DNA from: Balneolaceae bacterium UBA1514
GTDB taxonomy: Bacteria > Bacteroidota > Rhodothermia > Balneolales > Balneolaceae
Length of the DNA: 16,923 bases
Direction: 5' to 3'
Assembly (NCBI GenBank): GCA_002323515.1
Contig: DCQQ01000012.1
Coordinates: 1-16,923 of the forward strand
A model generated the notes under the pieces. The model made no database searches and had not been told where the DNA came from. It saw only the letters and a list, made by a program, of their open reading frames with translations. Below are positions 1 to 7,572 of the stretch, piece by piece (position 1 is the stretch's first letter; every line of letters begins with the position of its first letter). The translations under genes were made by a program, and so were the position numbers.

Positions 1-19
1 GAAAGGTCTCTTTTGCCAT
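1..19 (-). CDS. tuf: Elongation factor Tu, first codons only (partial at window edge)
   Basis: The minus strand reads ATG at 19-17 and then codes M-A-K-E-T-F before leaving the window. This is the usual N-terminus of bacterial EF-Tu (MAKEKF/MAKETF, followed in the family by a short basic stretch and the P-loop). It begins 37 bases after the fusA stop on the same strand, the place tuf occupies in the classical rpsL-rpsG-fusA-tuf operon. EF-Tu delivers aminoacyl-tRNA to the ribosome. rpsJ is the other common gene after fusA, but S10 proteins normally begin with a different basic sequence (M-A-x-K-I-R-I). Only six residues are visible, so the call rests on their match plus position. Confidence 0.75.
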
Positions 20-56
20 TTTATTCGTTCTTTTTAGTAAGTATTAAAATATTCGG

Positions 57-2195
57 TTATGATTGACTCTCAATGATTTCCTGAGCTAACTTATCTGGTA
101 CCTGTGTGTACTCTTCAAATTCCATTGAGTACACGGCACGACCCTGCGTCAATGAACGCAAGTCGGTTGAATACCCAAACATTTCAGACAAAGGCACATT
201 TGCCTTAACCACAGAACCATTAGGATCTGAATTCATACTTTGAATGATACCTCGTCTAGAATTTAAATCACCAATAACGTCACCCATGTAATCTTCGGGT
301 GTGGTTACTTCCACTTTCATCACTGGCTCTAACATAGCTGGCTTAGCTTTTTTCGCAGATTCACGGAATCCACTTTTGGCAGCTAACTCGAAACTCAATT
401 GATCCGAATCAACATCATGATACGAACCGTCAAATAATCGAACTCCAACATTTTGCACAGAGTAATTAGCCTGTATTCCACTCTCCAAAGCCATCTTAAA
501 CCCTTTTTCGACAGATGGAATGAATTCACGAGGTATGTTACCACCAACAATCTCATTTATAAAGATAAAGCCTTCGTCCCGACTAATTCGGTCTTCACGG
601 CCTTCATAATTATCGAAGTATTCAATAGGAGCAATCTCAAATTGGATGTCGGCAAATTTTCCACGACCGCCTGTTTGCTTTTTATATACTTCGCGGTGAG
701 TAACATTACGCGAGATAGTTTCGCGATAAGACACCTGTGGCGCACCAACGTTTGCCTCTACCTTGAATTCTCGTTTTAATCGGTCTACAATAATCTCTAA
801 GTGAAGCTCACCCATCCCAGCAATAGTAGTTTGACCAGTTTCATCATCAGTACTTACTTTAAAGGTAGGATCTTCTTCGGCTAGTTTCTGAAGACCGGTT
901 GATAGTTTATCACTGTCCGCTTTAGTTTTTGGTTCAACTGCCAACTTGATTACTGGTTCAGGGAAGGTAATTTGCTCAAGTATTACGGGCTTGTCTAAAT
1001 CACAGAAAGTATCACCTGTATACACTTGTTTTACCCCTACAACTGCAACAATATCACCGGCCTGCGCAAAGTCTAAGTCTTTTTTGTCGTTAGCATGCAT
1101 TTCCAATAATCGTCCTACACGCTCTTTTTTACCAGTAGTTGAATTCAAGATGTATGATCCCTTATCAAGTCGACCTGAATAGACTCGAGCAAAAGTTAGT
1201 TTACCAACATACGGATCCGTCATGATCTTGAAAGCAAGCGCACTGAAAGGCGCATTTGGGTCTGCTACTCTTTTTACTTCTTCATCTGTATTAGGATCAA
1301 TTCCATTTACTGCTTCTACATCTAATGGACTTGGCATAAAATCAATCACGCGGTCCAACATGGCCTGCACACCTTTGTTTTTTAGTGCAGTACCGCACAT
1401 TACAGGAGTGATATCTTTTGCAATAGTTGCTTTACGAATAGCGTTAATAATCTCCTCAGCCGATATCTCTTCTTCCATGAGATACTTTTCCATCAACGAT
1501 TCATCATGATCTGCAATAGCTTCTAACATTTGCATACGATAGTCATTTACTGTATCGACCATATCCTCAGGGATATCAATTACATCGTACTTGGCACCTA
1601 AAGATTCCTCGTCCCAAACTATACCACTCAAATTGATTAAATCAACAACGCCTTTATAGTTCTCCTCACTACCTATAGGTATTTGAATAGGGATTGGATT
1701 GGCATTTAATTTGTCATTCAACTGACCTACTACATTGTAGAAGTCTGCACCAGTACGGTCCATTTTATTTACAAAAGCCATACAAGGAACTTTGTATTTG
1801 GTCGCTTGACGCCATACTGTTTCTGACTGAGGTTGTACCGCTCCAACTGAGCAAAGTACAAACACCGCTCCATCTAAGACTCGTAGTGAACGTTCTACTT
1901 CTACGGTAAAATCTACGTGACCAGGAGTATCAATGATATTGATACGGTGATCATTCCAAATGCAGTGGGTCGCTGCGGAAGTAATGGTAATACCACGTTC
2001 CTGCTCTTGCTCCATCCAATCCATAGTAGCCGCACCATCGTGAACTTCACCTATTCGATGGCTTCTACCTGTATAAAAGAGAATTCGTTCTGTAACCGTA
2101 GTTTTACCAGCATCGATGTGTGCCATAATCCCGATGTTTCGAGTTCGGCGCATCTGATCGAAGATTTTGGGATCCATTGTTGTAGTTTCAGACAT
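57..2195 (-). CDS. fusA: Translation elongation factor G (EF-G)
   Basis: EF-G is the ribosomal translocase GTPase; it also works with RRF in ribosome recycling. The 712-residue product has the full family length of about 700. In order it shows the P-loop AHIDAGKT (residues 25-32), switch I RGITI (67-71), DTPGH (89-93) and NKMD (143-146), then domains II-V, with a C-terminal domain containing [20 protein letters not shown] and [15 protein letters not shown]. The open frame extends upstream to 2306, but that part overlaps rpsG and is not EF-G-like. I chose the ATG at 2195 because it gives a typical [11 protein letters not shown]-terminus, 28 bases after the rpsG stop; the ATG six codons later is a weaker alternative. 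No Shine-Dalgarno is visible. It is the third gene of the str operon, co-transcribed with rpsL and rpsG, with tuf following. Confidence 0.98.
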   Translation of the reverse strand: MSETTTMDPKIFDQMRRTRNIGIMAHIDAGKTTVTERILFYTGRSHRIGEVHDGAATMDWMEQEQERGITITSAATHCIWNDHRINIIDTPGHVDFTVEVERSLRVLDGAVFVLCSVGAVQPQSETVWRQATKYKVPCMAFVNKMDRTGADFYNVVGQLNDKLNANPIPIQIPIGSEENYKGVVDLINLSGIVWDEESLGAKYDVIDIPEDMVDTVNDYRMQMLEAIADHDESLMEKYLMEEEISAEEIINAIRKATIAKDITPVMCGTALKNKGVQAMLDRVIDFMPSPLDVEAVNGIDPNTDEEVKRVADPNAPFSALAFKIMTDPYVGKLTFARVYSGRLDKGSYILNSTTGKKERVGRLLEMHANDKKDLDFAQAGDIVAVVGVKQVYTGDTFCDLDKPVILEQITFPEPVIKLAVEPKTKADSDKLSTGLQKLAEEDPTFKVSTDDETGQTTIAGMGELHLEIIVDRLKREFKVEANVGAPQVSYRETISRNVTHREVYKKQTGGRGKFADIQFEIAPIEYFDNYEGREDRISRDEGFIFINEIVGGNIPREFIPSVEKGFKMALESGIQANYSVQNVGVRLFDGSYHDVDSDQLSFELAAKSGFRESAKKAKPAMLEPVMKVEVTTPEDYMGDVIGDLNSRRGIIQSMNSDPNGSVVKANVPLSEMFGYSTDLRSLTQGRAVYSMEFEEYTQVPDKLAQEIIESQS

Positions 2196-2223
2196 GATTT
2201 GATGAATAATTTTATAGTCGAAA

Positions 2224-2691
2224 TTAAAATCTAAAGTGGGCAAATGCTTTATTAGCTTCTGCCATACGATGAGTTTCATCTTTCTTTCGTACTGCACCGC
2301 CTTCATTTTTTGAAGCGTCTATAAGTTCACGAGATAAACGTAAGGACATGGATTTATCATTTCTAGAACGCGCTGCTTTTATCAGCCATCGCATTCCTAG
2401 TGCAGTACCACGCTCTTGCCGAACTTCTACAGGCACTTGGTAGGTTGCTCCACCCACTCGTCGTGACTTAACTTCTACCACAGGGGTTGAATTTTGAAGA
2501 GCGGAACGGAAAACTTCTACTCCTGTTTCACCCGTGCGTTCTTCGATTATTTCAAAAGCCTGATAAACAATTTTTCTTGCTACACTTTTTTTGCCGTCTC
2601 GCATTAAATTATTTACGAAACGAGTGATTAGCTTATCATCAAATATCGGATCGGGTTGTACATCCCGCTTTTCTGCTTTTCTTCTACGCAT
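2224..2691 (-). CDS. rpsG: 30S ribosomal protein S7
   Basis: S7 (uS7) is a primary 16S rRNA-binding protein that nucleates the small-subunit head and lines the E site. The 155-residue product has the expected length and the family's conserved start ([19 protein letters not shown]), the [24 protein letters not shown] segment in the first helices, [11 protein letters not shown] near residue 90, and a C-terminal half with R-L-S-x-E-L-I-D-A and [18 protein letters not shown]. It starts 17 bases after the rpsL stop and ends 28 bases before fusA, as in a classical str operon. In E. coli S7 represses its own operon through the rpsL-rpsG junction; the 17-base spacer here is too short for the E. coli-type structure, so any autoregulation must use another site (inference). 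Confidence 0.98.
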   Translation of the reverse strand: MRRRKAEKRDVQPDPIFDDKLITRFVNNLMRDGKKSVARKIVYQAFEIIEERTGETGVEVFRSALQNSTPVVEVKSRRVGGATYQVPVEVRQERGTALGMRWLIKAARSRNDKSMSLRLSRELIDASKNEGGAVRKKDETHRMAEANKAFAHFRF

Positions 2692-2708
2692 AATAGTTTA
2701 AACTAAAC

Positions 2709-3089
2709 TTAGGATTTCGCTTTTGGCTTTTTGGTTCCGTACAGACTTCGACTTTGTGTACGGCCTTCCACTCCAGCGGTATCTAATGTTCCGCGAATGA
2801 TATGATAACGCACACCCGGGAGATCTTTCACACGACCTCCACGAATTAACACAATGCTGTGCTCTTGCAAGTTATGTCCTTCACCTGGGATGTAAGCAGT
2901 AACTTCAATACCATTGGTTAGACGAATTCTTGCTACTTTACGCAGTGCAGAGTTCGGTTTTTTGGGAGTAGTCGTGTATACACGAGTACATACCCCACGC
3001 TTTTGCGGACAGCTTTGCATAGCAGGAGCTGTGGACTTGCGTTTGTTGGTTTTTCTACCTTTCCTAATAAGTTGTTGTATCGTTGGCAC
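2709..3089 (-). CDS. rpsL: 30S ribosomal protein S12 (GTG start)
   Basis: S12 (uS12) sits at the decoding centre and controls accuracy. The 126-residue product carries the near-invariant [25 protein letters not shown] block and [28 protein letters not shown]. Lys43 and Lys88, the usual sites of streptomycin-resistance or -dependence mutations, are both wild type, as is Asp89, the residue methylthiolated by RimO in some bacteria. The start codon is GTG (3087-3089): it gives the canonical M-P-T-I-Q-Q-L start, and no ATG lies at the right place. No Shine-Dalgarno is seen; the bases before the start are TTTGAACA. It is the first gene of the str operon, 58 bases downstream of the promoter -7 box. 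Confidence 0.98.
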   Translation of the reverse strand: MPTIQQLIRKGRKTNKRKSTAPAMQSCPQKRGVCTRVYTTTPKKPNSALRKVARIRLTNGIEVTAYIPGEGHNLQEHSIVLIRGGRVKDLPGVRYHIIRGTLDTAGVEGRTQSRSLYGTKKPKAKS

Positions 3090-3116
3090 TGTTCAAAGAA
3101 TTTTGGTTAAGTCCAG

Positions 3117-3134
3117 TAATGGGTTTCCCCATCA
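3117..3134 (-). promoter_or_regulatory. Hairpin with GAAA tetraloop in the str operon leader
   Basis: On the minus strand TGATGGG-GAAA-CCCATTA forms a 7-bp stem (one G-U pair) closed by a GNRA-type GAAA loop. It lies between the predicted promoter and the rpsL start, about 8 bases after the likely transcription start and about 27 bases before the GTG. It could protect the mRNA 5' end or be a binding site for a ribosomal protein; the sequence alone does not say which. Confidence 0.5.
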
Positions 3135-3147
3135 ATTCGAGAGCTTA

Positions 3148-3180
3148 CAAATATACAATAACTTATCTTATAAGTCCAAA
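3148..3180 (-). promoter_or_regulatory. Bacteroidota-type promoter of the str operon
   Basis: Read on the minus strand there is TTTG (3180-3177), 21 bases, then TATATTTG (3155-3148). This fits the Bacteroidota housekeeping consensus TTTG/TTG - about 19-21 - TAnnTTTG exactly. Transcription would start near 3142, giving a leader of roughly 50 bases before rpsL. Confidence 0.75.
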
Positions 3181-3223
3181 GACAAAACAAATAAAAAGAT
3201 GATAAGATGGAAATAACGGTTCA

Positions 3224-3286
3224 AATACCGCTATATTTTCCGAACGAACCGCATCAACTCATTAAAATATCATAATACCGATATAT
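3224..3286. repeat. Two copies of AATACCGnTATAT in the rpsL/recG divergent spacer
   Basis: AATACCGCTATAT (3224-3236) and AATACCGATATAT (3274-3286) match at 12 of 13 positions with start points exactly 50 bases apart, close to five helical turns. They lie just upstream of recG, the second ending 13 bases before its start. They could be a pair of protein-binding sites or chance in AT-rich DNA. Confidence 0.3.
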
Positions 3287-3299
3287 AACACTGTATCAC

Positions 3300-5381
3300 T
3301 TGAATTTATCTAAACTCACCGGACTTAGTTCAATTAAACTAGATGCCCTTGCCAAAGAGGGGATTCATCATGCTCAAGATTTACTTTTCTTTTTCCCAAG
3401 AAGATATCTGGATAGAAGCAATGTGCAAAAGATTGAGCAACTTCGGGGATTGGGAGAAGAGGTAACTGTTGCAGGGACCATAACTCACATTGACGAACAG
3501 GGGTTTAAGGCCAAAAAGCGCCTTGAAATAGTCGTTAAAGATGAAACTGGCGGGATAAAAGCAGTTTGGTTTAAAGGGGCGTATTATATGAAAAAGCGGT
3601 TTAATGTGGGGCAGAAAATTGCTTTGTTTGGTACAGTTAAGCAATTTGGACGCCATCTATCAATGGCACATCCCGAAACTGACGACATAAGTAAAGAAAG
3701 TGATTTAGCTGACTTTTCGACCATTGTAGCTATTTATCCAAGCGGGCAACACTTCCACAAAGCACGGGTGTATAATAGCAATATCCAACAATGGATGGCT
3801 CAATTATTGAATCAGCCCTCGCTTAGCCACATAATTCCTGAATTTTTACCGGAATACATACGCAGTTCTTATGGCTTCCCTAATCGAACAGAAGCGATCA
3901 GAGCTATACATAATCCAGGCTCTCATGACTCCAATAAGCAAGCACTTAAGCGGTTTAAATTTGAAGAGTTTTTCCTGTTCCAGCTCAGTATGGAACGCAT
4001 TCACAGCGAACGATTAACAGCCAAAGCTGGGCTTAGCTTAACCAAAAATACCCCCAATACACGACATTACTTCGAACACATACTCCCTTTTGAGCTAACA
4101 CCCGGGCAAAAAAAGGCACTCAGAGACATACAGGATGATGTAAGATCGGGGCGTCAAATGAATCGACTCATTCAGGGTGATGTAGGCGCCGGCAAAACCG
4201 TAGTCGCCATGGGCGCACTTCTAATGGCAGTGGATAATGGATTTCAAGGGGCCTTAGTCGCACCAACCGAAATTCTTGCAGAACAGCATTATGCCACCTT
4301 AAAGGAAGCTTTTTCGCAGCTTGACCTATCTATCCGACTCTTAGTAGGGGGGCAAAAAATAGGGTTGCGACGGGATGTACTCACTGACATTGAGGGCGGT
4401 GGTTGTGATATTGTAATTGGAACGCACGCTGTTATTCAGAAGGAGGTTCAGTTTCATAATTTGGGAATGGTGGTGATCGATGAGCAGCATCGATTTGGGG
4501 TTCAACAACGAGCCGCATTATTGCAAAAAGCTAATCATCCGCACATGTTGGTCATGAGTGCGACACCTATTCCTCGCTCCCTAGCTATGTCCTTGTATGC
4601 CGACTTGGATATTTCTCTAATAAAGGGACTACCAGAAGGGCGAAAAACTATTCGAACGGCCATTCGCTCCGAAAAAAAACGAACAGATGTCTATCATTTT
4701 GTAGAACAAGAAATTAACGACGGTGGACAGATATACATTATATATCCATTAATTGAAGAATCAGAAGCCCTCGATTTAAAGGACGCCACCGCCGGTTATG
4801 AAAAGATTTGCGAGCGCTTTCCCTATACTCGGGTAGCCCTATTGCATGGACGAATTCCAAGCGAGAAGAAAGATGCCATAATGCAGTCATTTGCTAAAGG
4901 TGAGATTGATATTTTGGTTTCAACAACCGTCATTGAAGTGGGAGTAAATGTACCGAATGCTTCAGTCATGATCATAGAACATGCCGAGCGTTTTGGACTT
5001 TCTCAGTTACATCAGCTTCGAGGTCGGATTGGTCGCGGCAGCCGGCAGAGCTATTGTATATTAATGCCTGATCATGCAGTAAGTGAATCAGGTGCCGTTC
5101 GACTTAAAACTATGGAACGAACTACCGATGGGTTTGAAATTGCAGAAGTAGATCTAAAACTCCGGGGACCAGGTGACTTTCTAGGTACCAAACAAAGTGG
5201 ATTGCCTGACTTTAGATTTGGTGATATTATCCAGGATCAAGACCTTTTGGAATTGGCGAAAAAACAGGCGAGAGAATTAATGGAGCAGGATTTTTTGCTA
5301 TCAAAACAAGAGCATCTAGAATTAAAACACTTTTTTGAATCCTACCATCGCGAAAAACAACAGTTTTATGGATTAGCATAA
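3300..5381 (+). CDS. recG: ATP-dependent DNA helicase RecG (TTG start)
   Basis: RecG is a superfamily 2 double-strand DNA translocase that regresses stalled forks and remodels Holliday junctions and R-loops. The 693-residue product shows an N-terminal wedge (OB-fold) region (about 45-125), then helicase motifs: F-x-L-T-x-x-Q before motif I (265-270), Walker A GDVGAGKT (293-300), APTEILAEQH (321-330), the DEQH box with following RFGVQQR (394-404), MSATPIPRSLAM (419-430), and a late LRGRIGRGSRQSYCILMPD. The DFLGTKQSGLPDFRFGD tail is typical of RecG. The frame is closed by TAA at 3273-3275 and has no ATG in a sensible place, so TTG at 3300 is the best start; it gives the usual short N-terminus beginning at the L-x-G-I/L-S region. 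It is transcribed alone, divergent from the str operon. No clear -7/-33 pair was found for it. Confidence 0.97.
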   Translation: MNLSKLTGLSSIKLDALAKEGIHHAQDLLFFFPRRYLDRSNVQKIEQLRGLGEEVTVAGTITHIDEQGFKAKKRLEIVVKDETGGIKAVWFKGAYYMKKRFNVGQKIALFGTVKQFGRHLSMAHPETDDISKESDLADFSTIVAIYPSGQHFHKARVYNSNIQQWMAQLLNQPSLSHIIPEFLPEYIRSSYGFPNRTEAIRAIHNPGSHDSNKQALKRFKFEEFFLFQLSMERIHSERLTAKAGLSLTKNTPNTRHYFEHILPFELTPGQKKALRDIQDDVRSGRQMNRLIQGDVGAGKTVVAMGALLMAVDNGFQGALVAPTEILAEQHYATLKEAFSQLDLSIRLLVGGQKIGLRRDVLTDIEGGGCDIVIGTHAVIQKEVQFHNLGMVVIDEQHRFGVQQRAALLQKANHPHMLVMSATPIPRSLAMSLYADLDISLIKGLPEGRKTIRTAIRSEKKRTDVYHFVEQEINDGGQIYIIYPLIEESEALDLKDATAGYEKICERFPYTRVALLHGRIPSEKKDAIMQSFAKGEIDILVSTTVIEVGVNVPNASVMIIEHAERFGLSQLHQLRGRIGRGSRQSYCILMPDHAVSESGAVRLKTMERTTDGFEIAEVDLKLRGPGDFLGTKQSGLPDFRFGDIIQDQDLLELAKKQARELMEQDFLLSKQEHLELKHFFESYHREKQQFYGLA

Positions 5382-5658
5382 AAACATGAATGCACATTCA
5401 TAAAGTAGGTACGTCTCAATGTTATAACCCATCTTGTACCGTTACTTGCAGTTCAGCCCTAATTTTTTTGTAAGTAATTGTTTTATACGACATCTAAAGA
5501 TAATAATACGATTTGTAGATTAAGGTTTATTCCCGAGATAGTACAACAGCATATCATAAGCATTCGTACCATTGCTGAAAATGTCGCTACAACTCACCCA
5601 ATTATTTAGAAAAGAAGTTTGCCGAATTCTTGGAACAACTAAACCAAGACAACAGCCA
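5382..5658. other. Convergent spacer between recG and typA, no gene recognised
   Basis: No RNA gene or convincing protein gene is seen. The spacer contains ATGAATG-CA-CATTCAT (5386-5401), an imperfect stem AAGTAGGTAC / GTACCGTTACTT (5403-5447) and a second stem that shares the TTACTT arm (5442-5477). A 41-codon plus-strand frame starting at 5581 runs antisense into the typA end; I regard it as chance. Confidence 0.5.
5442..5485 (+). terminator. Possible recG terminator
   Basis: TTACTTGCA (5442-5450) can pair with TGTAAGTAA (5469-5477): nine pairs, one of them G-U, with an 18-base loop, followed by TTGTTTTA. The loop is long and the stem AT-rich, so this is a weak intrinsic terminator at best. 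It sits 60 bases after the recG stop. Confidence 0.35.
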
Positions 5659-7476
5659 CTAGTTTTGTTTTTTCTTTTTTTCACGCTTACGCTCATTATG
5701 ATCTAAGAAGCGTTTTCGAATTCGCAAACTTTCTGGAGTTACCTCTAGCCATTCATCTGCAGCTAAGAATTCAATACACTCTTCTAAGCTCATTTTTTTG
5801 GCCTGTGAAATTTTAACGGCGTCGGCTGTCTGAGTAGCACGGTGGTTGGTTAAGTTTTTCTTCTTTACAACATTCACTACCATGTCATCCGCCCGGTTGT
5901 TTACCCCAACTACCATCCCCATATACACTGGGTTACCAGCTTCTATAAAGAAAGTGCCTCGATCTTGAACACCCTCTAAGGAATAATTGGTTGTCTCTCC
6001 TTTTTCTAAGGCAATTAATGCCCCTCGACTGCGTCCAGGTATTTCTCCCGCAAACGGCTCATAGGTATCAAACTGTTGATGCATAATTCCCGTGCCTCTG
6101 GTTTCAGTGAGTAATTCACCACGAAATCCAATAAGCCCTCTTGATGGCACCCTAAATTCTATTCGATTATTTTCTCCTTCTTGGCTCATTCCTTGCATGA
6201 TTCCCTTTCGCTTCTGCAAATTATCAATGACCCGATTGGAATAGTCCGTGTGTACATCAACCACAACTTCTTCTACTGGTTCGTGGAGAATTTCATCAAT
6301 ATCCTGAAAGAGTACTTCTGGACGGGATACCGCGAATTCGTACCCTTCGCGTCGCATAGTCTCTATCAATATAGCCATCTGTAACTCACCCCTTCCAGAC
6401 ACCTTAAATACATCAGGACTGTCTGTAAATTCTACTTTCATTGCCACATTAGTGCGGACTTCCTTCTCCAAGCGGTCTTTTATCTGATTCGAGGTAACAA
6501 AACTCCCTTCCAACCCGGCAAATGGGGAATTGTTTACCCTAAAATACATAGCAATGGTCGGCTTATCTAAATCTACGTAAGCCAAGGGTTGTTTATCTAA
6601 TGAGTCGGCTAAGGTATCACCAATATGCACACCTTCGTATCCAGCTATTGCTACGATATCACCTGCTACCACCTGTTCTACTGGTTCTCTCTTTAAGCCA
6701 CTAAATGAAAATAATTTAGTCACTCGACCTTTACTTTTGACCTCACCGGTACCCTTTACTAACGACAGGTCTTGATTTACTTTCACAATGCCTTGCTCTA
6801 TTCGACCCACTGCTATCCGACCTACATAATCATTCCAATCTATACTACTAATAAGCATTTTGAATGGGATACCCATGGGTTGATCCGGCGGGGAAACATG
6901 ATCAATAATGATATCCATTAAACTGGATAAATCCTCGTCCATATCATTGAGTTCTCTACCAGCAATTCCCTCTTTTGCCACCGCGTAAAGTACGGGGAAC
7001 TCTAACTGCTCATCCGTAGCATCGAGCATTACGAAAAGGTCGAAAATCTCATTTAGCACATCATCTGGGCGTGCATCCTTTCGGTCAATCTTGTTGATCA
7101 ACACAATTGGCTTGTAACCAAGGCTTAAGGATTTTCGAAGCACAAATTTAGTTTGTGGCAATGGGCCTTCTGCTGCGTCTACCAATAGGATAACCCCATT
7201 AACCATTTTTAATATACGCTCAACCTCTCCACCAAAATCGGCGTGACCAGGGGTGTCTACTATATTTATCTTAGTCTCTTTCCAGAAGACGGCTGTATTT
7301 TTCGATGAAATAGTAATCCCTCGTTCTTTTTCAAGGTCACCAGAATCCATTACTCGATCATCAACTTCCTGGTGGGCTTGGAAGGTACCACATTGCTTTA
7401 ATATTTGATCCACTAGGGTGGTCTTGCCATGATCTACGTGAGCAATAATGGCGATGTTTCGAAGGTCTTGTTGCAT
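5659..7476 (-). CDS. typA: Ribosome-associated GTPase TypA/BipA
   Basis: BipA is an EF-G-like translational GTPase that binds the ribosomal A site and aids large-subunit assembly, chiefly in the cold or under stress. The 605-residue product has the usual length and shows AHVDHGKTT (12-20), ERGITI (51-56), DTPGH (74-78) and NKID (128-131). The BipA-specific C-terminal half includes RPEVLFQDIDEILHEPVEEV, SRGLIGFRGELLTETRGTGIM and a lysine-rich tail (NERKREKKKKQN). Those segments separate it from EF-G and LepA. The ATG at 7476 gives the canonical MQQDLRNIAIIAHVDHGKTT start. No Shine-Dalgarno is visible. It lies 96 bases downstream of the carboxyltransferase gene on the same strand, so read-through is possible, but the spacer with a dyad suggests its own control. 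I saw no exact promoter match in the spacer. Confidence 0.97.
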   Translation of the reverse strand: MQQDLRNIAIIAHVDHGKTTLVDQILKQCGTFQAHQEVDDRVMDSGDLEKERGITISSKNTAVFWKETKINIVDTPGHADFGGEVERILKMVNGVILLVDAAEGPLPQTKFVLRKSLSLGYKPIVLINKIDRKDARPDDVLNEIFDLFVMLDATDEQLEFPVLYAVAKEGIAGRELNDMDEDLSSLMDIIIDHVSPPDQPMGIPFKMLISSIDWNDYVGRIAVGRIEQGIVKVNQDLSLVKGTGEVKSKGRVTKLFSFSGLKREPVEQVVAGDIVAIAGYEGVHIGDTLADSLDKQPLAYVDLDKPTIAMYFRVNNSPFAGLEGSFVTSNQIKDRLEKEVRTNVAMKVEFTDSPDVFKVSGRGELQMAILIETMRREGYEFAVSRPEVLFQDIDEILHEPVEEVVVDVHTDYSNRVIDNLQKRKGIMQGMSQEGENNRIEFRVPSRGLIGFRGELLTETRGTGIMHQQFDTYEPFAGEIPGRSRGALIALEKGETTNYSLEGVQDRGTFFIEAGNPVYMGMVVGVNNRADDMVVNVVKKKNLTNHRATQTADAVKISQAKKMSLEECIEFLAADEWLEVTPESLRIRKRFLDHNERKREKKKKQN

Positions 7477-7500
7477 TTATTTGAGAATACATTAATCCGT

Positions 7501-7531
7501 TACCGGTTCTAGTATAAACTAGCCGTAGGTA
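7501..7531. promoter_or_regulatory. Interrupted dyad upstream of typA
   Basis: CTAGT (7509-7513) and ACTAG (7518-7522) are separated by ATAA, and the pairing continues outward with CGG/CCG and TAC/GTA past short bulges. The element is 25-55 bases before the typA start. It could be an operator, a 5'-UTR hairpin, or part of the end of the upstream unit; there is no T-run after it on the minus strand, so it is not a standard terminator. Confidence 0.3.
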
Positions 7532-7572
7532 GCAAAAATTTAACAGCCTATAAGGTACGAAGATTACGTTTA

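Noticed and set aside
2196..2306. N-terminal extension of EF-G overlapping rpsG
   Set aside because: The 37 extra residues come from rpsG and spacer DNA in another frame and do not resemble EF-G.
2709..3089. Streptomycin-resistance change in S12
   Set aside because: Lys43 and Lys88 are both wild type.
3231..3240. TATATTTT as a -7 box for recG
   Set aside because: Last base differs from TAnnTTTG and there is no TTG at the right distance upstream.
5581..5706. 41-codon plus-strand frame running antisense into the end of typA
   Set aside because: No start signal, no recognisable product, and its second half is the complement of the typA lysine-rich tail.
7533..7540. AATTTTTG (minus strand) as a -7 box for typA
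   Set aside because: First base is wrong and no TTG lies about 20 bases upstream.
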